The notes under the pieces were generated by a model, which saw only the letters and a list, made by a program, of their open reading frames with translations, made no database searches and had not been told where the DNA came from. A program made the position numbers and the translations under genes. Below are positions 51,873 through 61,566 of a DNA stretch of 64,000 nt, one piece after another. Position 1 is the first letter of the stretch; the number at the start of each line of letters is the position of its first letter. Source of the stretch: an uncultured Spartobacteria bacterium (lineage in GTDB: Bacteria; Verrucomicrobiota; Verrucomicrobiia; Chthoniobacterales; Chthoniobacteraceae); assembly GCA_903901425.1 (NCBI GenBank), contig CAIURC010000033.1, positions 16,331-80,330 on the forward strand, read 5' to 3'.

Positions 51873-53822
51873 TCACGGGCGCGCCGGCCCAACCGTCGGA
51901 TCCATCCACGTGGCCCGGGTCCGCACAAAGGAAGGCCGCAGATGCGAACCGTCGTACCGGATCGGCCCGTTCTCGTCCTCGGCAAGGCAGTTGTCGCCCT
52001 CGGTCAGAAAAGGCAGCGGATCAATCACCGTGGCCCCATGCTCCAAGGCGATCTTCTGAAGCCGCTCCCGGATCCACCCCTCCTGCAACAGATGCTGATG
52101 GACACCAAATTTCCGTTTCACCCCGTCTCGGATCCCCCAAAAACCGCGGACAAACCGCAGGTTTCTGGGATCCAGCCGGGTCCCGGTCGGAGAGTCGAGA
52201 AGCAGGAACACCTGATATTTGCCAGACAGGCGCCCCACAAAATCTGAAAATGCCTCAAATGCCGCCTCCCGGCCGCGTTTGCCGCTCAGCGGATGACCGT
52301 TGATCGAATAATCCCCGGCCGAAGCCAGAAAATAAAGCCCCCATCGGGCCCCCAAAACCACCCGGTCAATCCTCGGCTCGGACGCGATCACCTGCTCGAA
52401 CTCCTGCGCCAACTCCACTGTCCTCGGGTTGGTCCGGTGAACTACGCCGGGAATGGTTGGACACCCCCCCTCCGTGACAAATACGGCCCCCCTTGAATCC
52501 GGATTGGCCGCGCCGAGAACCGATACAATCCGGGGCGCCCATTGCTCCACATGGCTGTCCCCGTAGAAAAGGGTCTGGGCGCCGGCGCCGGGAAAACGGG
52601 TGACATGGGACTTGCCCCGGACTTTCTGGAGCCCCTCGAGCATTTTGTTGTCCCGGATGGCGCGTTCGAGTCTGAGCAGAGACTCGTTTCCGGAACCGGC
52701 ATGAGCTGCGGCTTGGACACCGACTTCGCACCAGATGGCGAGTCCGCAAACTCCGAGCAGAGCCAGCCCCCCCGCAAGTCCGCCCACGACCCGCCAGGAC
52801 TCCGTGCGCCGGAACGGGCGTTCGAGGAACCGGTATGTGACCAGAGCCAGGAGGGTAGCCGCTCCCAGAGCGGCCCAGAGATGCCCGGTCTCCGGGGCGC
52901 CCTCGGTGACCAGATGCACCCAGACCAGGGCAGGCCAATGGAACAGGTACAGCGGGTAACTGATGCGCCCCAGCCATTCTGCCGGCATTGAGCCCAGAAT
53001 GCGCCGGTTCAGCCAGGCTTGTTCCCCCGCCACGATCAGGAGCAGGGTTCCGGCAACCGGCAGAAGCGCCCAGCCCCCCGGATAAATCCAGTTCTCGCGG
53101 AGCCCAAAAAAGGAACCCAGCAGCAAGACTACGCCCAGCCATCCTCCCCACTGCCTCAGCGCTCCTGGGATGCTGCCTGGGCGTTTCCATTCTGTCCAAG
53201 CCAGCACCGCTCCAGCCCCGAGCTCCCATGCCCGCTGCGGCAGCAGAAAAAACTCCGGATTCACCCATCCGGCCGCAGCCGCGAGGCTCCATCCAAACGA
53301 GAGACCCAGCCCCCCCCACCCAAGAAACCGGATCCGCGCAGGAATCCCCCACGCCCATGCCAGCAGCAACGGACACCCCAGGTAAAACTGCTCCTCCACC
53401 GCCAGAGACCACAGGTGCAACAACGGCTTGGAAAAAGCTGCCCGGTCAAAATACCCGGCCTCCGCGCGGAAGACATGGTTTTGGAGAAAGGCAGCGGAAG
53501 CCGCCACGTGCTTTCCCAACTGCTCGAACTCGTCCTGGAAGAGCCCCCACCGGCCCCAGAGCAGCACCATGCAGAGCATGGCCAGCAAGGCCGGGAAAAT
53601 CCGGCGGACCCGCCGGAGATAAAAGCCAGTCAGGCTGTACTGCCCCGCCTCCAGTTGACGGTAGAGGATCCCGGAAATCAGGTAGCCTGAGATCACAAAA
53701 AAAACGTCCACCCCCGCAAACCCGCCGGGCAGGAGGGCCGGAAAAGCATGGAAAACAAGGACCGCCACCACGGCAACCGCCCTCAGACCGTCAATGTCGG
53801 GGCGGTGGCGTGACTGGGACAT
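51873..53822 (-). CDS. AT3-SGNH O-acyltransferase (OafA/YrhL type)
   Basis: This 649-residue protein joins an N-terminal membrane acyltransferase-3 domain (DIDGLRAVAVVAVLVFHAF, GFAGVDVFFVISGYLISG) to a C-terminal SGNH hydrolase-like domain (FYGDSHVEQWAP, Ser in GDSH; later DGSHLRPSF with catalytic Asp/His). Such proteins acetylate surface polysaccharide or peptidoglycan. It is close to rodA and the exopolysaccharide genes, in line with envelope modification. The acceptor is not known. Confidence 0.9.
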   Translation of the reverse strand: MSQSRHRPDIDGLRAVAVVAVLVFHAFPALLPGGFAGVDVFFVISGYLISGILYRQLEAGQYSLTGFYLRRVRRIFPALLAMLCMVLLWGRWGLFQDEFEQLGKHVAASAAFLQNHVFRAEAGYFDRAAFSKPLLHLWSLAVEEQFYLGCPLLLAWAWGIPARIRFLGWGGLGLSFGWSLAAAAGWVNPEFFLLPQRAWELGAGAVLAWTEWKRPGSIPGALRQWGGWLGVVLLLGSFFGLRENWIYPGGWALLPVAGTLLLIVAGEQAWLNRRILGSMPAEWLGRISYPLYLFHWPALVWVHLVTEGAPETGHLWAALGAATLLALVTYRFLERPFRRTESWRVVGGLAGGLALLGVCGLAIWCEVGVQAAAHAGSGNESLLRLERAIRDNKMLEGLQKVRGKSHVTRFPGAGAQTLFYGDSHVEQWAPRIVSVLGAANPDSRGAVFVTEGGCPTIPGVVHRTNPRTVELAQEFEQVIASEPRIDRVVLGARWGLYFLASAGDYSINGHPLSGKRGREAAFEAFSDFVGRLSGKYQVFLLLDSPTGTRLDPRNLRFVRGFWGIRDGVKRKFGVHQHLLQEGWIRERLQKIALEHGATVIDPLPFLTEGDNCLAEDENGPIRYDGSHLRPSFVRTRATWMDPTVGPARP

Positions 53823-53965
53823 AGTTGCTGCCTCCTCGGTTATCCCCGCAACAAGTGGAAAGCCATGGGAATGTGCAGGGATTCGGCTTGCGGCGATGGA
53901 GTGCGTTGGTAGGCTGATCCTGCAAAGGTTCTTGGGTCCACGCAGACGAAGACTCAGGACGCGAG

Positions 53966-54040
53966 GTCCCCGTAGTTCAATGGATAGAACGGAAGTTTCC
54001 TAAACTTTAAATGTGGGTTCGATTCCCGCCGGGGACGCCA
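53966..54040 (+). tRNA. tRNA-Arg (anticodon CCT)
   Basis: A 75-base cloverleaf with a 7-bp acceptor stem (GTCCCCG/CGGGGAC), a D arm (GTTC...GAAC), a five-base-pair anticodon stem (GAAGT/ACTTT, first pair G-T) with loop TTCCTAA giving anticodon CCT, and a T arm with GTTCGATTC. The 3' CCA is encoded after the discriminator G. It reads AGG codons. The exopolysaccharide genes start 54 bp downstream. Confidence 0.95.
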
Positions 54041-54094
54041 TCCCTGCCTGCCCGGCAAGGGCTCAGGTCGACGCCGGGACCGGATCCCCCATCC

Positions 54095-55408
54095 ATGGAC
54101 GCCGTGTCTTTCCCCTCATCACTCCCCTCATCCCCCCTCGGGTTCCGCCGCTGGATTCCTTGGCTCCTGGGAATCCTTCCCCTCGTCCCCGGCAGCCTGC
54201 GGGCCCAGGAATCCCCAAGGCCCTCCGTTGCCCGGCAGAAGGAGGCCCAGCCCTCCGTGGCCGGCGACTACAACCTGAAAGCCGGCCCCGTGCTTTTCAA
54301 TTTCTCAGCCGGATTCGGCGTGGAGTCCGTGGACAATGTCCGGCTCACGGACGGGATCGCGGCCAAAAAAGAGTCGGACTTGATCCTCACACCCAGCCTC
54401 GGCGTGGACATCCGGTGGCAGTTCACAAAGCTCAACGCGTTCCGGTTCAGGTCCACGGCGAGCTACGCGAAGTATCTCGACCACCCCGAGTTGGACACCA
54501 ACGCGCTTCTGCTGTCGCCCGACTCCGAGTTGAGCTTCGATATCCGGTTTGGGGACTTCAAACTCACCTTCCGGGACCAGTTTTCCTACCAGCAGGATCC
54601 GATTGGGGCGGGCAACCTCAGCGCCACCGCAAGGTTCGGCCGCTTCACCAACGACGCCGGACTGACCCTCCTCTGGGACCTCAATGACGTGCTGCTTCGA
54701 CTCAGTTATGACCGGGTCAACCTCCAGGTAATCGGCACGGGCCCCGATGATCCCAACAGCCGTCTGAGCCGGGCAACGGACCAGGTGGGAGGACAGGCCA
54801 CTCTCCTGCTCTCAGATGCCTTGAGCTGCGGAATCGAGGGCACCGCCGCACTCTCCACCTACGCGGAAAGCCCGGAAAACGATTTTGCACGCCTCACGGC
54901 GGGTCCGTTCCTGAACCTCCAAATCACCCCTTACACCAAACTCTACGCCAGCGCAGGCCTGATGCAGAGTTCCTACAAAAACTCAGTCGCTGCCGCCCCG
55001 CAAAACCCGGGCGCCATCCCAAACGACCGCCAGTCTTTCTACGGCTCGCTCAACATCACCCACCGGTTGAACCGGTATTTCAGCGACAGCATTTCCGTGG
55101 GCCGCGAAAACCAGCTCGGCCTCCTTGCCCAGGAAACTCGGACCGATTTTGTCCGTCTCACTGGCATCCTCCAACTCACGCCTTTTCTTTCCCTGAACAG
55201 CCAGTTTTTTTATGAGGCCGTGGAACTCAGCAGTCAGGCCGGATCGGAAACCTACGAGCGGTGGGGCACTGTGCTCGGGACTTCGTACCGGTTCACGCGC
55301 CATCTCCAAGCCACTGCCACCTACCAGTTCACCGAAAAAACCGCTGAAATCCCCAATCAGGACTACACACAGAACCGCATCGGCCTTTCGTTTCTCTATG
55401 ATTTCTAA
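54095..55408 (+). CDS. Outer-membrane beta-barrel protein of an exopolysaccharide locus
   Basis: This 437-residue protein has a signal peptide (GFRRWIPWLLGILPLVPGSLRA). About 20 aromatic-rich strands follow, for example FSAGFGVESVDNVRL, LTFRDQFSYQQDPI and SISVGRENQLGLLAQ, ending in a C-terminal Phe (LSFLYDF). Upstream in-frame codons come from the tRNA region, so ATG 54095 is chosen. Position next to the export genes below suggests a polysaccharide channel or anchor, resembling EpsL-like outer-membrane proteins. Function is inferred. Confidence 0.75.
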   Translation: MDAVSFPSSLPSSPLGFRRWIPWLLGILPLVPGSLRAQESPRPSVARQKEAQPSVAGDYNLKAGPVLFNFSAGFGVESVDNVRLTDGIAAKKESDLILTPSLGVDIRWQFTKLNAFRFRSTASYAKYLDHPELDTNALLLSPDSELSFDIRFGDFKLTFRDQFSYQQDPIGAGNLSATARFGRFTNDAGLTLLWDLNDVLLRLSYDRVNLQVIGTGPDDPNSRLSRATDQVGGQATLLLSDALSCGIEGTAALSTYAESPENDFARLTAGPFLNLQITPYTKLYASAGLMQSSYKNSVAAAPQNPGAIPNDRQSFYGSLNITHRLNRYFSDSISVGRENQLGLLAQETRTDFVRLTGILQLTPFLSLNSQFFYEAVELSSQAGSETYERWGTVLGTSYRFTRHLQATATYQFTEKTAEIPNQDYTQNRIGLSFLYDF

Positions 55409-55442
55409 CGCTTCAAGCAGGAAACCTGCTCCGGATCATGGG

Positions 55443-56150
55443 ATGGATGCCCTGATGCGCCCCCGCCCCTCTCGCACTGCCGCCCGGATCCTCCTGGTGG
55501 GCCTGCTCACCGCTCTGGGCCGGCTGGCGTCGGATTCAGGAGCACAGGAACCGCTCCGGACACCGGCCGTTCCACAACCCTCCTCCTCCGCCACCGTGGG
55601 ACTCACCAATTCCATGTCCGCTCTCAACGACAAAGCCAAGCTCGGGGCCGGAGATCGCCTCAGTTTCCGCGTCGTGGAGGAACGCCGGGAACCCATCCCA
55701 CTCCTGGTCACAGACACCGGCGAGGTCGAAATCCCCTACATCGGACGGGTGCCGGCCCAGGGCCTCACCTGCAAGGAACTCGCGCACGCCGTCAAACCCC
55801 TCCTCGAGAAGGAGTATTTCAAAAGGGCAACGGTGATCATCGGCCTCGACATGCTCAGCACGCGCTCCCGGGGCAAGGTCTATCTCATGGGCCAGGTGAA
55901 GGCCCAGGGCGCCCTCGACATCCCCGCAGACGAAACCCTGACCGTCAGCAAGGTCATCCTCAGGGCCGGCGGCCTCGCAGATTTCGCAAACCGAAAAAAG
56001 GTGCGGTTGATCCACCGCACCGCAGACAACCGGACGGAAACAACCGTGGTGGATCTGACACTGGTCCTCGACAAGGGGCAGATCGAAAAGGATCCCGTGG
56101 TGGAACCGGACGACCTGATTATTGTGCCCGAACGCCTCATCAACTTCTAG
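55443..56150 (+). CDS. Polysaccharide export outer-membrane protein (Wza-like, SLBB)
   Basis: This roughly 235-residue protein has a signal peptide (RTAARILLVGLLTALGRLA), a Poly_export domain (LGAGDRLSFRVVEERR, EIPYIGRVPAQGLTCKELAH), and one SLBB segment (YLMGQVKAQGALDIPADETLTVSKVILRAGGLADFANRKKV). Length is shorter than Wza, with no C-terminal transmembrane helix visible. Two or three ATGs lie near 55398-55455. It forms the periplasmic/outer-membrane part of export with the kinase below. Confidence 0.85.
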   Translation: MDALMRPRPSRTAARILLVGLLTALGRLASDSGAQEPLRTPAVPQPSSSATVGLTNSMSALNDKAKLGAGDRLSFRVVEERREPIPLLVTDTGEVEIPYIGRVPAQGLTCKELAHAVKPLLEKEYFKRATVIIGLDMLSTRSRGKVYLMGQVKAQGALDIPADETLTVSKVILRAGGLADFANRKKVRLIHRTADNRTETTVVDLTLVLDKGQIEKDPVVEPDDLIIVPERLINF

Positions 56151-56190
56151 CTGCCCCCCCCTTTTTTTCTCCGCCCCTGAATCTCCCGTC

Positions 56191-58284
56191 ATGCACGCCC
56201 CAAACACACAGCCCGGATCCGGTTCAGAAAACAGCCAGTCGTTCTGGGTGCTCTGGGAGCAGTGGCGGATCCAGGCCATCCGGTACGGGAACCAGCTCAA
56301 GAAACGCTGGTGGATCGTCGTGCTTGTCCTCAGCCTCTGCCTCTGCGGAGCAGCCTATTACATCTCCCAGCTGCCACCCTCCTTTGTCTCCAGCGGCCGG
56401 ATGATGGTCGCAGGCCAGATCCGGCTCAACGAGGCCACCGCCTACAACGAGGAGTTTGTGAACTTTTTCGGGACCCAGCTCGAGCTCATGCAGAGCGGCG
56501 AAATCCGGAAACGGGCGGAGGCACGCACGCTGGCCCTGCGGCCGGAACTCAAACCCGAACGGGTCAAGCTCGAGGTCGGCCAGTTGCCAAGAACATCCAT
56601 TTTCCTCATCCGCGTGACCGGCCCCAGCGCCGCCTATTCCCAGGCCTACCTCGACGCCTGCATGGATGAGTACATTTCCACCAAACGCGAAATGCGCTCC
56701 CAGAAGTCGGAGACCACCACCGCGGCCATCCAGGATGAACTGGTCCGGATCGAAAAGGAGATGAACCTCAAGGACGACGAGATCCACGAGTTCCAGAAAA
56801 GGAACAATCTCGGGTTCCTCCGGGAGGAAGGCAACAGCGCCGGCCTCTACCTCACCCAACTCAACCGCCAACTCGCAGACCTCAAAACCGAGCACGACTT
56901 GCTCAAACTGCTCAACGTCGACCAAACCCTCAACCGGGACCCGAACCAGCCAGGGGTGGAGGGATTGCGCAAGGATTCTCCCCTCAACAGCTTCGGCCCC
57001 CTGAACGAATACCAGAAGGCCAAGCAGCAACTCGAGATTTACAAGGCCGAACGCGAGGACTTTTCCCGCTACCTCAAACCCAAGCACCCCACGATGGTGG
57101 CCCTCGATGACTCCATCTCCCGCACCGAACGGATCCTCGAATCGTTCCGCAACCAGAGCATCGAGGCCCTCCAGTCCCGCCAGGAATCCATCCGGCTCCA
57201 GATGCAGAACCTCGAGAACGTGATCCGCGAATGGGACGCCAAAGCCATCGACCTCAGCCGCCGTATCGCCGAGTACGAACGCCTCAAGGCCGGCGCTGAC
57301 CGGCTCAAAGGCCAGTACGACCGCCTCCTCAGCAACCTCCGGAGCCTCGATGTCACCAAAAACCTCGACCAGGAGATGATTTCCATCCTCGAACGCGCCT
57401 CGACGGCCGTCTCCACCCTCCCCCAACTCCATATCGTCCTCCTCAAGGGCCTCCTCCTCGGCATCGCCCTCAGCGTCGGCATCCTCTTCCTCATCGACAA
57501 ACTCGACGACCGCGTCAGCTCCTTCGTCGAATTCAGAGGCCATTTCCCAGAAAATGTCCTCTCCGAAATCCCACACGGCGAAATCTCCGAAACCAGTTCC
57601 CTCCTCCAACGGGACGATCCGCGCCATGCCCTGCTCGAATCCTTCTCCACCCTCCGATCCTCCCTCGCATTCCTGCCCTCGGATGGCCCCAAACCGCGCA
57701 TCCTCATGGTCACCAGCGCCGCCCCAAGCGAGGGCAAGACCACCGTCTCCGCAAACTTCGCCATCACCCTCGCCAGAGCCGGAAACCGCGTCCTCCTCGT
57801 GGACGCGGACCTCCGACGCGGCCGCATCCAGGCCCTCTTCCGTTCCGAGTCCCAAAGGCTTCAAGGCCTCTCAGAAACCCTGACCCAACAGGTCCCGTGG
57901 CGCTCCTCCGTCGTCCCAACCGACGTCGAAAACCTCCACCTCCTCGCCCGAGGCCGGCCACTCGCGCATCCCTCCGAATACCTCCTCGGCCCCACCACCG
58001 ACCGCCTCCTCTCCGAAACCAGCGCCGAATACGATTATGTCGTCATCGACAGCGCACCCGTCCTCGTCGGCGACGACGCCCTCAGCCTCGCCCCAAAATG
58101 CGACGGCCTCCTTTTCGTCGTCCGATTCTCCCAGTCCTCCGTCCGCCAATGCCGGCGCGCACTCGACGCCCTCCGGACCCGCAGGGTTCGCCTCCTCGGC
58201 GTCGTCTGCAACGACGTCAAGGCCTCCGCAGCCGAATACGGCTACTACTACGGGTACTCCGAAAACTACCATGTCAGGGAATGA
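56191..58284 (+). CDS. Wzc-like polysaccharide co-polymerase and tyrosine autokinase
   Basis: This 697-residue protein has a Wzz domain with a first membrane helix at ~40-60 (WWIVVLVLSLCLCGAAYYI), long coiled coils (residues 180-400), and a second helix at ~412-435. A cytoplasmic BY-kinase domain follows: Walker A in APSEGKTTVSANFA (near residue 513), Walker A' VLLVDADLRRGR and Walker B VVIDSAPVLVG. The C terminus is a Tyr cluster (EYGYYYGYSENY) that is autophosphorylated. It controls chain length and export of exopolysaccharide. No glycosyltransferase follows it here. Confidence 0.92.
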   Translation: MHAPNTQPGSGSENSQSFWVLWEQWRIQAIRYGNQLKKRWWIVVLVLSLCLCGAAYYISQLPPSFVSSGRMMVAGQIRLNEATAYNEEFVNFFGTQLELMQSGEIRKRAEARTLALRPELKPERVKLEVGQLPRTSIFLIRVTGPSAAYSQAYLDACMDEYISTKREMRSQKSETTTAAIQDELVRIEKEMNLKDDEIHEFQKRNNLGFLREEGNSAGLYLTQLNRQLADLKTEHDLLKLLNVDQTLNRDPNQPGVEGLRKDSPLNSFGPLNEYQKAKQQLEIYKAEREDFSRYLKPKHPTMVALDDSISRTERILESFRNQSIEALQSRQESIRLQMQNLENVIREWDAKAIDLSRRIAEYERLKAGADRLKGQYDRLLSNLRSLDVTKNLDQEMISILERASTAVSTLPQLHIVLLKGLLLGIALSVGILFLIDKLDDRVSSFVEFRGHFPENVLSEIPHGEISETSSLLQRDDPRHALLESFSTLRSSLAFLPSDGPKPRILMVTSAAPSEGKTTVSANFAITLARAGNRVLLVDADLRRGRIQALFRSESQRLQGLSETLTQQVPWRSSVVPTDVENLHLLARGRPLAHPSEYLLGPTTDRLLSETSAEYDYVVIDSAPVLVGDDALSLAPKCDGLLFVVRFSQSSVRQCRRALDALRTRRVRLLGVVCNDVKASAAEYGYYYGYSENYHVRE

Positions 58285-58426
58285 GCCGGCATCCCTTATC
58301 CCAATCCAGAAACAGCGGGCACGCCGTTCGCATCCCTTCGTAGAACACAGCGCCACTGATCAAGATGCGCCCCCCGGGCTTTTTCGCACAGCAGCATCCA
58401 TCCGTGCCGGAGGCGCGCGAACGTCA

Positions 58427-58861
58427 TCACAACGGCACTTTCAATCCTTCGGATTCAGCGAGCTTTTTCTGATTCCTGTCAAAGGTAAGAAAATGGGTCG
58501 CCTTCATTTTCAGGGCACTTGCCACATGGAGGATATCAAACCCTCGGTGCCCTTCTGACACCGTGCGGGCGGCAGAGAGTCGCCTGGCCTCATCGACCAC
58601 ATCGGCTAGGTTGGAGATGGCAACAATCAATCGCCCCTGAGCGATGGCAGCCTCAAACCCAGCCAAATAACGAGATGCTGCCCCCAAAGGCAGCAACTTC
58701 CCATATTCCGCAAACCGGACTGCATTTCCAAACTCGAAATGAGTCAGGCTGTTGATATACAGCACCCTCTTGTTTTGTGCAGACCACTCCACAGCCTTGG
58801 GGCTGTGTGCGTCGCTTCCATAGAGTGAAAAGAGGAAGCTGGTATCACAGGCGATCACCAT
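58427..58861 (-). CDS. vapC: VapC-like PIN-domain toxin
   Basis: This 144-residue PIN protein has VIACDTSFLFSLYG with the first Asp (residue 6), FEFGNAVRF with Glu, FDILHVASALKM with Asp, and FLTFDRNQKKLA with the last Asp. All active-site acids are present. Its start overlaps the stop of the antitoxin by seven bases. It probably cleaves RNA; target unknown. Confidence 0.87.
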   Translation of the reverse strand: MVIACDTSFLFSLYGSDAHSPKAVEWSAQNKRVLYINSLTHFEFGNAVRFAEYGKLLPLGAASRYLAGFEAAIAQGRLIVAISNLADVVDEARRLSAARTVSEGHRGFDILHVASALKMKATHFLTFDRNQKKLAESEGLKVPL

Positions 58862-59106
58862 TTTCCGCCCGCCTCCGCGAGGATTTTAGCAGATTGCTCA
58901 GCACTCAAAACGCGATCCCCGCTTCGATCCCGCAAAACCTCCGGACTCGACGCCCAGTCCACCTCTTGAGCCGTCTGATCCGTTTCCGGGCTCAATCTGG
59001 CGATGACTTTACCGCGCTGCGTGATGAGCACATCTTCTCCAGCGCTGACCCAGCGGAGCACGCTCGTGTAACGATTCCTCAAATCTCGCACAGTCGCAAT
59101 CTTCAT
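58855..59106 (-). CDS. Phd/YefM-family antitoxin
   Basis: This 83-residue protein begins MKIATVRDLRNRYTSVLRWV, the canonical Phd N terminus, so ATG 59106 is preferred over the far upstream 59319. It then carries GEDVLITQRGKVIARLSP, and ends with a variable tail. Overlap with the toxin gene and a good promoter support an intact module. Confidence 0.87.
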   Translation of the reverse strand: MKIATVRDLRNRYTSVLRWVSAGEDVLITQRGKVIARLSPETDQTAQEVDWASSPEVLRDRSGDRVLSAEQSAKILAEAGGKW

Positions 59107-59117
59107 CGTAGCACCAA

Positions 59118-59144
59118 TTTGTAGCCATTTTTCCCCGCTGTCAA
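59118..59144 (-). promoter_or_regulatory. Promoter of the phd-vapC operon
   Basis: On the minus strand TTGACA (59139-59144) is followed by TACAAA (59118-59123) with 15 bases between, or by a less good hexamer at 17. It lies about a dozen bases before ATG 59106. Confidence 0.45.
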
Positions 59145-59877
59145 ATCGGACGGGTTCCCGCATCTTGCTCGCCCAAGCGACTTGCTTCAAAATTGGGGAT
59201 TTAGAAAAGGGCGGTCTGTGAGACGGAGGTGATTCTGAGGTCAATTTTTTGGCCACCCATCTGGGGTCTGGAGAATAGGGAGCACGCCCAGGTCGAGGTG
59301 CAAATCTGGTAATGTGCACCCGGAAATTCCATCCAAGTGCTCCGCAGCCATCCCGTAATTCTCGGGGCCCACCGCATTATTTCAAGATTTGCACCCTGCC
59401 CCGCCGGGCCCCCGTACTGACTTCCTCAGCGGATCTCGGTGTCTCAGCAGGACCTTCCAAATCTTTCTGGATTTCTGCCCATGCATCATCGGCAGACCGT
59501 GAAACGGCGCTGTTTAGAGGCGTTGACGCCAGGCCAGCGGAGAGTGGGCGGAATCCTGCGCGTCAGCCTAGATGGCATTCAGAAAGCGCGAGTTTCGCCA
59601 AACGGCTTCCATCCGGAATTGCGCAACCCACCCGCCTCGCATCCATTGCCGCTGTGATGCCCCCAACGCAGCTCGACTTTCCTTTTCCCGAATTCGGCCG
59701 CCGTTCCAAACCCTCCCCCACTTCACAGCATCCCCCGCTCCCGACAGCGGATCGAGCGTACTTCCCCAAAAAAATGGGAAATCTGTGTCCAAAAATCCGG
59801 GTCCCGGACTTCAGAGAGGTAAACGGCCCTCATTGTCTACGCGGTGGGGGCCTGTGCAAATCGAACCCCATCTTTTC
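59145..59877. other. Long stretch without a recognised gene
   Basis: About 730 bp between the antitoxin promoter and the FAD oxidoreductase start. Several short open frames exist on both strands but none gives a recognisable protein or has a convincing start. No hairpin terminator or RNA was found. It may contain decayed sequence. Confidence 0.4.
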
Positions 59878-61566
59878 ATGAAACCACGCATGCCCCTTGT
59901 TTCCGCCGTCCTGAACGGTGTTGCCGCCGTCCTCAGCCTCTCCCTGCTCGCGGTTCCTCCCTCTGTCCGGGGAGAATCGGCAGACCGGGTTTATGATGTG
60001 CTGGTGTACGGCGACTCCTCCGGTGCCGTGGTGGCGGCGATTTCGGCACACCGCGAGGGCCGAGCTGTTCTCCTGCTCAACACGACAAAATTTCCCGGAG
60101 GCATGAGTGCCAGCGGACTTGGAGCCACCGATTTCATGGGTTACCGCCGGACTTTTGGGGGAATCGCCTCGGAATTCTACGACGGAATCGCTGCCGCCTA
60201 TGGGAAAACGGATGTCCGCAGCTTTGAGCCGCACGTGGGCCAGCAGGTTTTTGAAAAGCTCCTCGCGGACTCGGGCGTGCCGGTGGTGTACGGCGAACAA
60301 CTGGACAGAGACTCTGGAAAAGGTGTCACCATGGAGGGCCGCCAGCTCAAAGCGCTCCGGACGCTCAGCGGCAAGACCTACCGGGCAAAAATGTTCATTG
60401 ATGCCTCGTATGTGGGGGACCTGATGGCTGCGGCGGGAGTCCAGTACACGGTGGGCCGCGAACCGGAACAGCAGTACGGAGAAAGCTTGGCTGGGGTGCG
60501 TCGCGGGGATTCCAAGGAGCGCCCCCATTACACCCAGGGAGACAAAGATCATTTCATCCGGAAAGTGGATGCCTACGTAAAGCCGGGGGACCCCAGCAGC
60601 GGCCTGCTTCCTCGGATTTCAAAAATTGAGGACCTCAAAAACGGGCAGGGCGACAAAAAAATCCAAGCCTACAATTACCGGGTCTGCCTCACGAGCGATC
60701 CTGCCCGTCGCATCCCGCTCGAAAAACCAGAGGGCTACCGCGAACTCGACCACGAACTGCTGCTCAGAAACTTTGAGTCCGGTGACGGCCGGATTCCGGC
60801 CCTGATTGAACCGTTGGAGGGCGGAGGAAAAAAGGTCGACTGGAACAACATGCACGCGGTCGGCTCGGATCATCCGGGCGGAAACTGGGAGTATCCCGAA
60901 GCCAGCTATGCGCGCAGGCTGGAGATTGAGAGGGAGCATGAAACCTACATCCGGGGCTTTCTCTGGACGCTGATGCACCACCCTCGGGTGCCTGAATCCA
61001 TCCGCACCTACACCTCCAAGTTCGGGCTGCCCAGAGATGAGTTTCAGGAGAACGGCGGATGGCCGTTCATGATCTACATCCGCGAAGCCCGACGGATGGT
61101 GGGCGATTACGTCATGACCCAGTTGGATTGTGAAGGCAAACGGTCCGCGTCCGATCCGGTGGGACTCGCCTCCTTCGGAATGGACTCCCATGTGGTTCAA
61201 CACTTCGTCACTGAGGATGGAAAAGCCAACAGCGACGGGGTCATCTGGCGGGTCCCGCCCAAACCCTACGGCGTCTCCTACCGCTCCATCATTCCGCGCC
61301 GAGGCGACTGCGAGAACCTGTTTTCGCCCATCTGCTTTTCAGCGTCGCATGTGGCCCACGGCTCCATGCGGATGGAGCCCGTGTTCATGACGCTTTCCCA
61401 GAGCGCCGCAATCGCCGCAGGTCTTGCGCTGGACCGGAACACCGCGGTTCAAGACGTCCCTTACGCCGCTCTTCTCGAACGCCTGGTGGCAGCAAAGCAG
61501 ATAGTCTCCGTCTCCCAAATGGCCGCAAAAAAGCCGTCTGCACCCAAGGATCCGATCCGCCCGTAA
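59878..61566 (+). CDS. Secreted FAD-dependent oxidoreductase (FAD_oxidored family)
   Basis: This 562-residue protein starts at ATG 59878, giving the signal peptide VAAVLSLSLLAVPPSVRG. The Rossmann-like FAD site is YDVLVYGDSSGAVVAAISAHREG with the family's KFPGGMSASGLGATDFMG. A C-terminal FSASHVAHGSMRMEPVFMTLSQSAAIAAGLAL completes the FAD site. Secreted members are very frequent in PVC bacteria beside sulfatases and are thought to act on sugars or glycans. The substrate is unknown. Confidence 0.83.
   Translation: MKPRMPLVSAVLNGVAAVLSLSLLAVPPSVRGESADRVYDVLVYGDSSGAVVAAISAHREGRAVLLLNTTKFPGGMSASGLGATDFMGYRRTFGGIASEFYDGIAAAYGKTDVRSFEPHVGQQVFEKLLADSGVPVVYGEQLDRDSGKGVTMEGRQLKALRTLSGKTYRAKMFIDASYVGDLMAAAGVQYTVGREPEQQYGESLAGVRRGDSKERPHYTQGDKDHFIRKVDAYVKPGDPSSGLLPRISKIEDLKNGQGDKKIQAYNYRVCLTSDPARRIPLEKPEGYRELDHELLLRNFESGDGRIPALIEPLEGGGKKVDWNNMHAVGSDHPGGNWEYPEASYARRLEIEREHETYIRGFLWTLMHHPRVPESIRTYTSKFGLPRDEFQENGGWPFMIYIREARRMVGDYVMTQLDCEGKRSASDPVGLASFGMDSHVVQHFVTEDGKANSDGVIWRVPPKPYGVSYRSIIPRRGDCENLFSPICFSASHVAHGSMRMEPVFMTLSQSAAIAAGLALDRNTAVQDVPYAALLERLVAAKQIVSVSQMAAKKPSAPKDPIRP

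Noticed and set aside
59312..59881. A 189-codon plus-strand open frame before the secreted oxidoreductase
   Set aside because: No recognised domain, Pro/Ser/Arg-rich, no ribosome binding site, and it runs into the true gene's start.
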